This document shows positions 1 to 5,997 of a stretch of DNA of 5,997 bases, one piece after another; the stretch's first letter is position 1; each line of letters opens with the position of its first letter. The position numbers were made by a program, and so were the translations under genes. The notes beneath the pieces are model-generated. The model saw only the letters and a list, made by a program, of their open reading frames with translations, was not told where the DNA came from and did no database searches. The stretch comes from Prevotellaceae bacterium (GTDB lineage Bacteria > Bacteroidota > Bacteroidia > Bacteroidales > Bacteroidaceae), in the NCBI GenBank assembly GCA_021204545.1, contig JAJPZF010000090.1, positions 1 through 5,997 of the forward strand. The letters run 5' to 3'.

Positions 1-823
1 CGATGTTAGCGCCGAAGCTCTCATCATAGGTGAGATACTGGTCGGTGTTGCTGTTCGAGGGGAACTGCTTCGTTGCGGTGAACATCGTGTTGGTTGTGAA
101 ATAGACGCTGTCAACGTAGGTGGGGTTACCATTAGCGTCGGCCGCGCCCTCAATACTGTTGTCCTCGCTGAAGTAGGTGGTGTCGCTGTCGATGATAAGG
201 TCGTGGAACGTCATGAGGTTGTTGTCACTGGCGTTAGCGTCATCTTTCAGGAACTCGTAGATATTGTAGTTGAACGGAACGGGCGTGCCGACAGTGTGGA
301 GCGTTCCGTTGCTGGCTGCCACGTTCTTCTCTATGAGCGCATAGTCTGCCATCGTGAAGTTATTCTTGTCGAAGACCTGCTTCTTGCCGTTAAGCATCGT
401 GAGCGTGTCGACCCCCCCACCTGTGGCAACCTGACGCCAAAGGGTTATGCTGTTGGCAAGAAACTGCTGCTGGACAGTGTAAGGGTTGGAGTCGGTCAGA
501 TCATTCCAGCGCTGCCAATCCGCAGCGGTGAGGGCATCATTCTCCGGCACCCAGACGGTGAGCAGCTGCGTGCCGTCGAGCATATCCTTGAACGTGTAGT
601 CGGCTTGCGGATGGGTCTGGTCACGATAATAATGCACCTTCTCCGCTATCTCCGCAAAGTTGCTGAGGTCGGAGTTCTCGCTGATGAGTTCCCACAACGA
701 CTGCGTGGCAGCGGTGCTTTCGGGATTATCGTAGTGATCTCCCCACGTGTCGGTGCAAGAGGGCAGAGCAAGAGCGACAGCTCCGCAAAGCACTGCGCCA
801 ATATAATTATATGTCCTTCTCAT
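1..823 (-). CDS. Fasciclin (FAS1) domain surface lipoprotein, C-terminus cut by window edge
   Basis: An open frame runs without a stop from an ATG at 823-821 to the left edge, giving 274 residues of a longer protein. The N-terminus is a lipoprotein signal: Arg2-Arg3, a hydrophobic stretch at about 8-20, then LPSC with the lipid-anchor Cys at 23. The mature start CTDTWGDHYD resembles the beginning of many Bacteroidota fasciclin lipoproteins. Residues about 41-185 look like one FAS1 domain: LTVWVPENDAL (88-98) matches the first conserved FAS1 block, and the segment around NGTLHTVGTP (172-181) matches the second. NYNIYEFL (185-192) then seems to open a second FAS1 domain that runs out of the window. 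The gene is last in the visible operon, 21 bases after the preceding stop, and has no Shine-Dalgarno, only an A-rich leader. The inferred role is a surface accessory protein of the SusC/SusD system, binding ligand or other surface proteins. The family call is firm; the ligand is unknown. Confidence 0.86.
   Translation of the reverse strand, partial: MRRTYNYIGAVLCGAVALALPSCTDTWGDHYDNPESTAATQSLWELISENSDLSNFAEIAEKVHYYRDQTHPQADYTFKDMLDGTQLLTVWVPENDALTAADWQRWNDLTDSNPYTVQQQFLANSITLWRQVATGGGVDTLTMLNGKKQVFDKNNFTMADYALIEKNVAASNGTLHTVGTPVPFNYNIYEFLKDDANASDNNLMTFHDLIIDSDTTYFSEDNSIEGAADANGNPTYVDSVYFTTNTMFTATKQFPSNSNTDQYLTYDESFGANI
412..418 (-). repeat. Seven-base G tract in the second fasciclin gene
   Basis: On the coding strand seven consecutive G bases encode part of the Gly135-Gly136-Gly137 turn, inside the first FAS1 domain. 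The reading frame is intact through it, so there is no frameshift here. Tracts of this length can slip, but seven is short for established phase variation. Confidence 0.45.
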
Positions 824-844
824 ATTGTTTTGATTTTCGAGTGA
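824..844 (-). other. Short A-rich intergenic leader without Shine-Dalgarno
   Basis: These 21 bases separate the stop of the larger fasciclin gene from the ATG of the next one. On the coding strand they are rich in A, with runs AAAA in the middle and near the start codon, and contain no GGAGG-like motif. A-rich leaders without a Shine-Dalgarno are common in Bacteroidota. There is no hairpin or T tract, so no terminator is supported and the downstream gene is probably co-transcribed. Confidence 0.5.
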
Positions 845-2992
845 TTACCAAATATCCTCAGGTGTCTGCGGGTTGTCGTAAACCTCCTTGGCGCAGAGCT
901 CGATGTAGTCCATATAGAACTCCTTCGACTCGTCCTCCAACACCGACTTGAACTTCAGATAATACGTCTTGCCCGGCTCCATCTCCTGGCGCACGATGAT
1001 GCGTCGTGTCGTCGTGTTCGTGGCACGTGCCGTGCTTGCGCTTCCAGTGCCAGCGTGATAGTGCTCGGGGCCTTTCATAAAGCCGTTGTTGCGCATCTTC
1101 TTGTCGACCTCGGCGTTTGTGTCATCGTCGCCAGAGACGTCAGCCTGCCAGCCGAGTATGTCACTTGTGCCGCCAATACGCAAGTCAAGAGGGATACCCA
1201 TAGCGTAAAGGTTGTCAGTGTCGCTGCCGAAGTATACCTGGCACATACCACGAAGCGATGAGTTATTCTGCACCGCATAGCGTATCTCGTATGTTCCCTT
1301 CAGAGGCACTGGCGGGACGACGAAGGTCATCTCATAGCGGCCTGTCACGTTGAACTCGTCTCCCTGATAGTTCTGCCACCCGCAAGCCAGACCAAGCAGA
1401 TAGTAGAATATCGTCCCGTCCTCTATAGTAACGTTACGAAGATAAGAATACTCCTGATCCGTGGGAATGCCGACACAAAGGTTGCGGTTGGTGCTGACGC
1501 GGTTGGCGCGTATGTCGTTGTTCATAAACTCGGGGAACAGGCCTGCCACATCGAAGCGCAGGCGCTGCTTCTGGAAGTTCTCGCGAGTCTCCTCGGAGTA
1601 TGACAAAGCTACAGGACCGCCGCCCCCGGCAGGCTCGATAGGATAAATATAGCCGTTGACAACACTCTGAGCCTCGGAGGTGATGACAGTGAAGCCGCAC
1701 TTGTCATCGTCGCAACTCAGCTCGTGGTATGTGCCACTGCGCCCATTGTCGAGGTTGGGGAAGCGGTTGATGATGATGGGGTCGTTGTCTAAGTCACTGC
1801 ACTGATACAGCTTGAAGAGCCTACGCTCGCCCATCGTGGTGTAAAGCTCCCAAGTGGCCACGGAGTAACGTGTGGAGGTGGCATAGTAATACCCCTTCTC
1901 GTTATAGTGGATGACCAGCTTGTCAACAGGTATGCGCATAGGCAGAATGTGATAGGTGACAAACTGGTTGAGCACGTTGTCCTCGCTTTCATAGTTGTCA
2001 TCATCTGTAGCGTCGGGATATAAGCCCTGTTGCACAACCCAGCTCCTTATGTCGTCAACTGTTATGTCGCTGATGGACTTGCCCAACTTCTGCTGCCAGA
2101 ACTCATCCTTCTCCGCGAAGATGGTGAAGCCATACTTGCGGTGCTCTGGCAGATAGCCCGTCTTTCCGTAACTGGGGTGCGTGGGAAGGTCGGCTATGGC
2201 CTCCGTGAGATAAAGCTCCTCGTAGGTCTCGTCCTTTATCTTGCTCAGAGTGTCGAGGAGGCCGCAAGCCGAGATGATCTTGGACATCAGGATATAGTCT
2301 CCGGAATTCGAGTCAATGAAGCCCTTAAGCATGTCGCCAAGAGTCTCGTTGCTGGGAGCCACCACTGAATGCACCTCGTGGATATAACCGTTGATTGCCA
2401 CTATGTCACGGTTGCTGAGATCTATGAGACTGCCGTCAAGCACGTTGCCGTCATCGTCCTTTGTGCCGTTGATGTAGATGGAATCGGGATTGTTGCCATA
2501 GTTGACCGTGAGCTTGCGGTCGTTCATATTGGCAATAAGGAACTCCTCGGTGTCGTCGGGGAAGCTGCCCGTCTGATAAGCCTCTGTGTCGTCGCCTCCG
2601 TCGATAATGCTGTTGTAGACTATTATCTTCTGTATGGAGTCGAGAACCTCGTCGTCGTCGAAGCCGTCCCAAGAGGGAGCGCTGATGATTTCCTTTGCAT
2701 ACAGAGTGTCGAGATAATTCTGTATGGCATCGTTGTCGGGAGCGAACACAGTGTAGTTGCCACGGGCAGACATAAGCTGAAGCACGGTGGACTCACTGCG
2801 TGTGCTGATTGGCACGACACCAAGGAGGCGATAGTACTCGCTGTAGTCATCGTGCGCCTCCAAATAGCTGGCAACAGTGTTCTCGGTGAAAGTGTAACGG
2901 TCGGACATATCTATGTCTTCCTTACAGCCTTGCAACACACCAAGGGAAAGTATTGCCAACAGATAGAATGTATTCTTCATTATCTTGCTCAT
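845..2992 (-). CDS. Two-FAS1-domain lipoprotein with C-terminal beta-rich domain
   Basis: This encodes 715 residues from the preferred ATG at 2992. An in-frame ATG at 3007 would add five residues, but AAGGGG lies six bases before the 2992 ATG and gives a more usual signal peptide. The signal has a basic start, a hydrophobic core FYLLAILSLGVL and lipobox LQGC with Cys23, followed by Lys-Glu-Asp. The first FAS1 domain spans about 38-213, with YTVFAPDNDA (80-89) and NGYIHEVHSVVAP (201-213). A second, divergent and expanded FAS1-like domain spans about 217-454, with GFTIFAEKDEFW (288-299) and NGYIYPIEP (446-454). An AGGGGP hinge (455-460) leads to a beta-rich C-terminal region of about 250 residues, ending in a strand with YMDYIELCA, as in many jelly-roll modules. 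From memory it may match the DUF5108-type region of Bacteroides fasciclin proteins; I cannot verify this. The protein is probably anchored on the cell surface and works with the SusC/SusD pair encoded just upstream. Its ligand is unknown. Confidence 0.88.
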   Translation of the reverse strand: MSKIMKNTFYLLAILSLGVLQGCKEDIDMSDRYTFTENTVASYLEAHDDYSEYYRLLGVVPISTRSESTVLQLMSARGNYTVFAPDNDAIQNYLDTLYAKEIISAPSWDGFDDDEVLDSIQKIIVYNSIIDGGDDTEAYQTGSFPDDTEEFLIANMNDRKLTVNYGNNPDSIYINGTKDDDGNVLDGSLIDLSNRDIVAINGYIHEVHSVVAPSNETLGDMLKGFIDSNSGDYILMSKIISACGLLDTLSKIKDETYEELYLTEAIADLPTHPSYGKTGYLPEHRKYGFTIFAEKDEFWQQKLGKSISDITVDDIRSWVVQQGLYPDATDDDNYESEDNVLNQFVTYHILPMRIPVDKLVIHYNEKGYYYATSTRYSVATWELYTTMGERRLFKLYQCSDLDNDPIIINRFPNLDNGRSGTYHELSCDDDKCGFTVITSEAQSVVNGYIYPIEPAGGGGPVALSYSEETRENFQKQRLRFDVAGLFPEFMNNDIRANRVSTNRNLCVGIPTDQEYSYLRNVTIEDGTIFYYLLGLACGWQNYQGDEFNVTGRYEMTFVVPPVPLKGTYEIRYAVQNNSSLRGMCQVYFGSDTDNLYAMGIPLDLRIGGTSDILGWQADVSGDDDTNAEVDKKMRNNGFMKGPEHYHAGTGSASTARATNTTTRRIIVRQEMEPGKTYYLKFKSVLEDESKEFYMDYIELCAKEVYDNPQTPEDIW

Positions 2993-2998
2993 AATATA

Positions 2999-3004
2999 CC
3001 CCTT
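2999..3004 (-). promoter_or_regulatory. Shine-Dalgarno-like site choosing the internal ATG
   Basis: On the coding strand AAGGGG is followed by six bases and then the ATG at 2992. It overlaps the first codons of the upstream in-frame ATG at 3007, which sits only three bases after the SusD stop and has no leader of its own. This favours the 2992 start for the fasciclin lipoprotein. Bacteroidota rely little on Shine-Dalgarno pairing, so this is supportive rather than decisive. Confidence 0.45.
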
Positions 3005-3010
3005 CATTGA

Positions 3011-4975
3011 TTACTGTTCGAATGTGTTCTTGTTCCAGACTGGGTTCTGCTCAAGCATACCATCGCTCGCCTTTATCTCCATATAATATATGATGTTGTA
3101 AAGGCCGTAACGATTCTTGAAGCGGTTCTTAAGAGTGGTGTAGTTGCTGCTGAACTCGTTCTTGAGGAACTGCTCAATCATAGCCTCCACACCCGCCATT
3201 CCGTTGCCTATAGGCAGCTCTTCTGTCCATTCGCGCGGGTCTTGCGTGCCGTCCTGCCCGCCCGCATGACGCTCAGCGTAGCGCACAAGGTCGAACCAAC
3301 GCTTGCCCTCCCCGAGGAACTCTATCTGGCGCTCGTTGAGAACGGCTATCTCATACAGTTCCGAAGAGGTGTTAGCTGACGGCGAGGGAATGTTGCCCAA
3401 GGTCGCACTCGTGCTTCCGCTGAAGACGGTTGAGCTTGTCAGGCCCGTGACGTCATCGCTCGGCTGCAAGGTGCTGCTTTGGCTGTCGTTGCAATACCAA
3501 CGGCGGTGGATAGCGTCCACATACTTCATTGCCTCCACGCTCTCACCCATACAAGCCAGCGCTTCTGCCTTCTGCAACATCACATCGCTCAGGCGGTAGA
3601 TTATCCAATTACGATAAGAATCAGCCGATGAGCCGCTTGCGCTTATGCTAATGTCAGAACACTCCGGCGACGCGCTGTTAGGCATCTCCAAGCTAATATC
3701 CCTCCACTTGAAGCAGTAGTAGCCGGGAAGAGTGCTACTGTAGGAAGTCCCGCTTACGCTCGAGGCATTGCCCCAAGCGGAGAACCACATACGGCTGTCG
3801 CGATTACGCTCCGTGGAGCTGTAGATTGCGCCAAGAGCCCCGTCACTCACTGCCAGATGCACATCTGTACTGTAACCCCATTGGTCGGTAACGACTGAGT
3901 TCTTACGAGAATCGCTCGTGTTGAACTGCAACTCGAAGATGCTCTCGTCGCTGTTTCCAGTGGAGAATATCTGCTCATAGGCAGTCAACTTCGGGGTCTG
4001 ACCACTGATGAAGTTCTCGAAAGTGTTTTCGATGAGATTCACATCCGTAAGCCCGTAGGACTGAGTAGAGTTGCGACTGCTGCCGAAGCCTGTGTTACTG
4101 TTCTCAAGCTGCGTCGCAAGTGCGCTGAGTGCCAGGTCGGCATAGTCTGCGCAAAGCTGGTAGTCACCGGTCACAGTGTGAGCCGCAAGCGAGTCCTTCA
4201 CGCCTGCAAGGTTGTTGATGGTGACGGTGTCTGCGGTTAGTCCCCTACCCTCGTGGAGCGAGGCGCGCCACAAATACATGTCGCTAAGCATCGCATAGAG
4301 AGCGGCGTTCGTGATAAGCCCCTTGGAATCGGAAGTTGAGGTGAAACGGTTTCTTGCCCTGCCTTTCACACTCTCAACGTCAACAATAATAGAGTCCAAT
4401 ACAGCAAGCTGGTTGGTCGCCGCAAAGGCCTCAACCTCTGTGTCGCTGTTAATCACCTTCGTGCTGTAGGGAACATCCTTGAAAGCGCGGAGGAGGTAGA
4501 AGTAGTTCAGGGCGCGCAAGCCTGTTATCTCAGCTTTCATCTGCGACCACTCCGAAGAGGTGAACTGCTTGTCGTTCTCCAGGATCTCAGGACCGTGCTG
4601 CAACACCTTATTACAATAGTTGATGGTGGTGTAGAAGCCGCCCCAGTCGAAGTACGTCTCGGCAGAGTCCTTGTCGAGGCGTCCCTCACGTATCTCCTTG
4701 TATAGCTGCTGGGTGGAGGTGCTTTCGTCGGCAGTACTCAGGGTATAGGAATCTGAGCGCAAGTCGCCCCACAGCACTATCTGCTCCAAGGTGCTGCACA
4801 TCTGCTGGTAAGCAGCGTAGCGGACGCCTTCCAAGTCGTTCTTGTCCTCCCAGAAGTCCTCCTCCACAACCTGCGTCTGAGGATAGATGGTGAGCCAGTC
4901 TTGGCACGAGGAAGCGGCCAATGTCACGGCGACAAGTGCGCTTGCTATCTTTATTCTTTTCATTGTCTTATCCAT
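3011..4975 (-). CDS. RagB/SusD family nutrient-binding outer membrane lipoprotein
   Basis: This is a complete 654-residue SusD-like protein. It forms the extracellular lid of a SusC porin and captures the ligand, usually an oligosaccharide. The signal peptide has Lys/Arg at 6-9, a hydrophobic core and lipobox ASSC with Cys24; the mature start QDWLTIYPQTQVVEEDFW (25-42) is the classic SusD opening. Helical, TPR-like family features follow: EITGLRALNYFYLLRAFKDVPY (149-170, in two parts LRALNYFYLL and FKDVPY), a start of the next helix at NAALYAMLSDMYLWRA (223-238), NWIIYRLSDVMLQKAEAL (456-473) and NERQIEFLGEGKRWFDLVRY (547-566). The end, near LEQNPVWNKNTFEQ, resembles the family's NP-containing tail. 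It is somewhat long for the family, with Ser/Thr-rich stretches at about 401-416, 433-455 and 497-538 that are probably surface loops. It lies 12 bases after the SusC stop. The ATG at 4975 follows GAAGAGG; an ATG four codons on is also possible. Substrate cannot be told from sequence alone. Confidence 0.96.
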   Translation of the reverse strand: MDKTMKRIKIASALVAVTLAASSCQDWLTIYPQTQVVEEDFWEDKNDLEGVRYAAYQQMCSTLEQIVLWGDLRSDSYTLSTADESTSTQQLYKEIREGRLDKDSAETYFDWGGFYTTINYCNKVLQHGPEILENDKQFTSSEWSQMKAEITGLRALNYFYLLRAFKDVPYSTKVINSDTEVEAFAATNQLAVLDSIIVDVESVKGRARNRFTSTSDSKGLITNAALYAMLSDMYLWRASLHEGRGLTADTVTINNLAGVKDSLAAHTVTGDYQLCADYADLALSALATQLENSNTGFGSSRNSTQSYGLTDVNLIENTFENFISGQTPKLTAYEQIFSTGNSDESIFELQFNTSDSRKNSVVTDQWGYSTDVHLAVSDGALGAIYSSTERNRDSRMWFSAWGNASSVSGTSYSSTLPGYYCFKWRDISLEMPNSASPECSDISISASGSSADSYRNWIIYRLSDVMLQKAEALACMGESVEAMKYVDAIHRRWYCNDSQSSTLQPSDDVTGLTSSTVFSGSTSATLGNIPSPSANTSSELYEIAVLNERQIEFLGEGKRWFDLVRYAERHAGGQDGTQDPREWTEELPIGNGMAGVEAMIEQFLKNEFSSNYTTLKNRFKNRYGLYNIIYYMEIKASDGMLEQNPVWNKNTFEQ

Positions 4976-4979
4976 TTTT

Positions 4980-4986
4980 CCTCTTC
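4980..4986 (-). promoter_or_regulatory. Purine-rich ribosome binding site of the susD-like gene
   Basis: On the coding strand GAAGAGG is followed by AAAA and the ATG at 4975. It lies within the 12-base gap after the SusC stop, so translation of the two genes is probably closely linked. The site supports the 4975 start over the second ATG four codons later, which is preceded by the weaker GGATAAG. Confidence 0.4.
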
Positions 4987-4987
4987 G

Positions 4988-5997
4988 TTAGAAACCAAGA
5001 TTTATACTGCAAGTGAAAGACTTGGCACGCGGGGTCTTGCTGCTGTCAGTTGCCACTGCATAGCCGCCAATGCTGACCTCGGGGTCAACGCCCGTGTACT
5101 TCGTCCAGCAGAAGAGATTGTTGATGGTGGCAGACAGATACAGACTGCGGATGCCATACTTTTTCAGCTTCTTGGCATCGAAGTTGTACTTCATCTGTAT
5201 GTATTGCAGACGAAGATAGTCGCCGTTCTCCACGTAGCGGTCGCTAGGCAGAGAGTTGTAGCTCGAATAGCCATAGACCGTGCTAAGGGCGCGAGGTATC
5301 TCCGTGATGTCACCATTCTTGCGCCAGCGCCATGTGGTGGCGTAGCTCTGGTTTGTGTTAGCCGTCATACTCTCATACTCACCACGGGCAAGGTTAACAA
5401 TCTGGTTGCCCATACGGAAGTTGAAAGACGCGTTAATCTCGAAGTTTCCATAGTATAAGTTTATGCCGAAACCGCCGTAACATTTCGGGTTGGAATTGCC
5501 GAGATATACCATATCATAACGATCGATAGAGCCGTCGTGATTGATGTCCTCATAAATGGCGTCACCACCTTGGAACTGATAGCGGCTCGACTCGCTGTAG
5601 CAGTAGTACAGAGGCAGGGGATTGCCCTTAGCGTCGGTCAGCATATTGCCGTTGGCGTCGTATGCTATCGGGCAAGTGTAGTTCTCGCCACGGCGAGCGG
5701 CTGCTGCCGCTGTGTTGATGGCGTTGCCCGCGGCGTCGTAACCAGTACCGTAAGCCTCGGCATACTCCGCGCTGGAGCAGACATTACCGTCCGCGTCAAC
5801 CTCAGCGTAGCCATAGCTCTTGAAGGATGCAGTCGTGTAGCCATTGTGGTCGTAGTCATAGCGGAACACGCCCTTATACTTCAGACCGTAGATAGAGCCT
5901 AAGGCGTTGCCCACCTGCACTCGCTGGTTGTACGAGAGGTTGGTCGGGTTCCATGTCTCTGAGCCGTTCAAGTCCTCAAGTATCAAGGCATCCATCT
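4988..5997 (-). CDS. SusC/RagA family TonB-linked outer membrane transporter, C-terminal part
   Basis: About 336 codons are visible, reaching the right edge without a start that fits. The ATG at 5995 is almost certainly internal because the family is normally around 1000 residues and the visible part begins inside the barrel. Numbered from that Met, family landmarks are YGLKYKGVF (36-44), a GD.IYEDINHDGSID segment (144-158) with an EF-hand-like acidic loop, NPKCYGGFGINLYYGNFEINASF split as a beta-hairpin at 169-191, GDYLRLQYIQMKYNF (258-272) and NNLFCWTKYTGVDPEV (292-307). It ends in INLGF; a terminal Phe is the usual outer-membrane barrel assembly signal. The missing N-terminal part should hold the carboxypeptidase-like domain, TonB box and plug. 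The protein would import the ligand captured by the SusD-like protein encoded next, using TonB-ExbB-ExbD energy. Expression is probably driven from a promoter beyond the right edge. Confidence 0.96.
   Translation of the reverse strand, partial: MDALILEDLNGSETWNPTNLSYNQRVQVGNALGSIYGLKYKGVFRYDYDHNGYTTASFKSYGYAEVDADGNVCSSAEYAEAYGTGYDAAGNAINTAAAAARRGENYTCPIAYDANGNMLTDAKGNPLPLYYCYSESSRYQFQGGDAIYEDINHDGSIDRYDMVYLGNSNPKCYGGFGINLYYGNFEINASFNFRMGNQIVNLARGEYESMTANTNQSYATTWRWRKNGDITEIPRALSTVYGYSSYNSLPSDRYVENGDYLRLQYIQMKYNFDAKKLKKYGIRSLYLSATINNLFCWTKYTGVDPEVSIGGYAVATDSSKTPRAKSFTCSINLGF
5618..5800 (-). repeat. Four xDAxGN repeats inside the SusC-like protein
   Basis: Within 61 residues (66-126 counted from the Met at 5995) there are four short copies of one pattern: VDADGNV, YDAAGNA, YDANGNM and TDAKGNP. 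They surround an Ala-rich stretch (AAAAARR, 96-102). The copies are unevenly spaced, so this is not a strict tandem array. Such Asp/Gly/Asn turns are known in extracellular loops of SusC proteins. The same pattern, ADANGNP, appears in the last fasciclin gene at 122-142. Confidence 0.5.

Noticed and set aside
203..844. Plus-strand open frame of 213 codons opposite the second fasciclin gene
   Set aside because: It lies wholly antisense to a frame with a convincing lipoprotein signal and FAS1 motifs. Its translation is rich in Val, Arg and Leu with no recognisable domain, as expected from the mirror of a codon-biased gene.
824..844. Possible terminator or internal promoter between the two fasciclin genes
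   Set aside because: The 21 bases have no inverted repeat and no T tract, and they are too short to hold a Bacteroidota -33/-7 promoter with leader. Read-through is the simpler reading.
1615..1634. GC-rich stretch encoding the glycine hinge as a regulatory hairpin
   Set aside because: It is explained by four successive Gly codons between two domains, and I see no convincing complementary arm close by.
2369..3010. Plus-strand open frame of 213 codons opposite the N-terminal part of the large fasciclin gene
   Set aside because: It is the antisense shadow of the FAS1 coding frame. The Val/Ile/Ala-rich product looks membrane-like only because Asp, Asn and Tyr codons on the other strand read as Val, Ile and Val.
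4901..5458. Plus-strand open frame crossing the SusD-SusC junction
   Set aside because: It overlaps the ends of two strongly supported genes on the opposite strand, has no recognisable motif, and its start is inside the SusD signal-peptide region with no plausible leader.
5522..5548. EF-hand-like DINHDGSID loop in the SusC-like protein as a novel calcium sensor
   Set aside because: An acidic loop of this type at this place is a standard feature of SusC/RagA proteins, so it is noted as family evidence and not as a separate finding.

Overview
The window is a near-continuous, minus-strand lipoprotein/outer-membrane operon typical of Bacteroidota, most likely a gut-type Bacteroidales member. The evidence is the adjacent SusC (TonB-dependent porin) and SusD (RagB/SusD lipoprotein) pair, lipoprotein signals ending in Cys on all three genes whose 5' ends are visible, fasciclin (FAS1) lipoproteins of the kind common in Bacteroides/Prevotella relatives, and a weak, A-rich translation start on one gene. 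Base composition looks moderate (roughly half G+C by eye). I cannot resolve the genus.

Layout, read in the direction of transcription (right to left): (1) the C-terminal third of a SusC-like transporter, 4988 to the right edge, 5' end missing; (2) a complete SusD-like glycan- or nutrient-binding lipoprotein, 3011-4975; (3) a complete lipoprotein with two FAS1-type domains and a C-terminal beta-rich domain, 845-2992 (alternative start 3007); (4) the N-terminal 274 residues of a second fasciclin-type lipoprotein, 823 to the left edge, 3' end missing. The first junction has 12 untranslated bases, the second 3 (18 with the preferred start) and the third 21. No terminator or promoter is visible in them, so the four genes are probably one transcript whose promoter lies beyond the right edge.

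The likely joint role is surface capture and TonB-driven import of a glycan or other large nutrient. SusD would act as the lid on the SusC barrel, and the two FAS1 lipoproteins would occupy the place usually held by SusE/SusF-like accessory surface binding proteins. No glycoside hydrolase, sulfatase, protease, sensor/regulator, RNA gene, mobile element or CRISPR is visible, so the substrate cannot be named from this window.

I found no clear evidence of a wholly undescribed system. The points most worth a second look are the paired fasciclin lipoproteins in the accessory slot of a SusCD operon, the unassigned C-terminal domain of the larger one, surface-export-like acidic residues just after its lipid-anchor Cys, a cluster of xDAxGN repeats in the SusC barrel, and candidate O-glycosylation sites across the lipoproteins.
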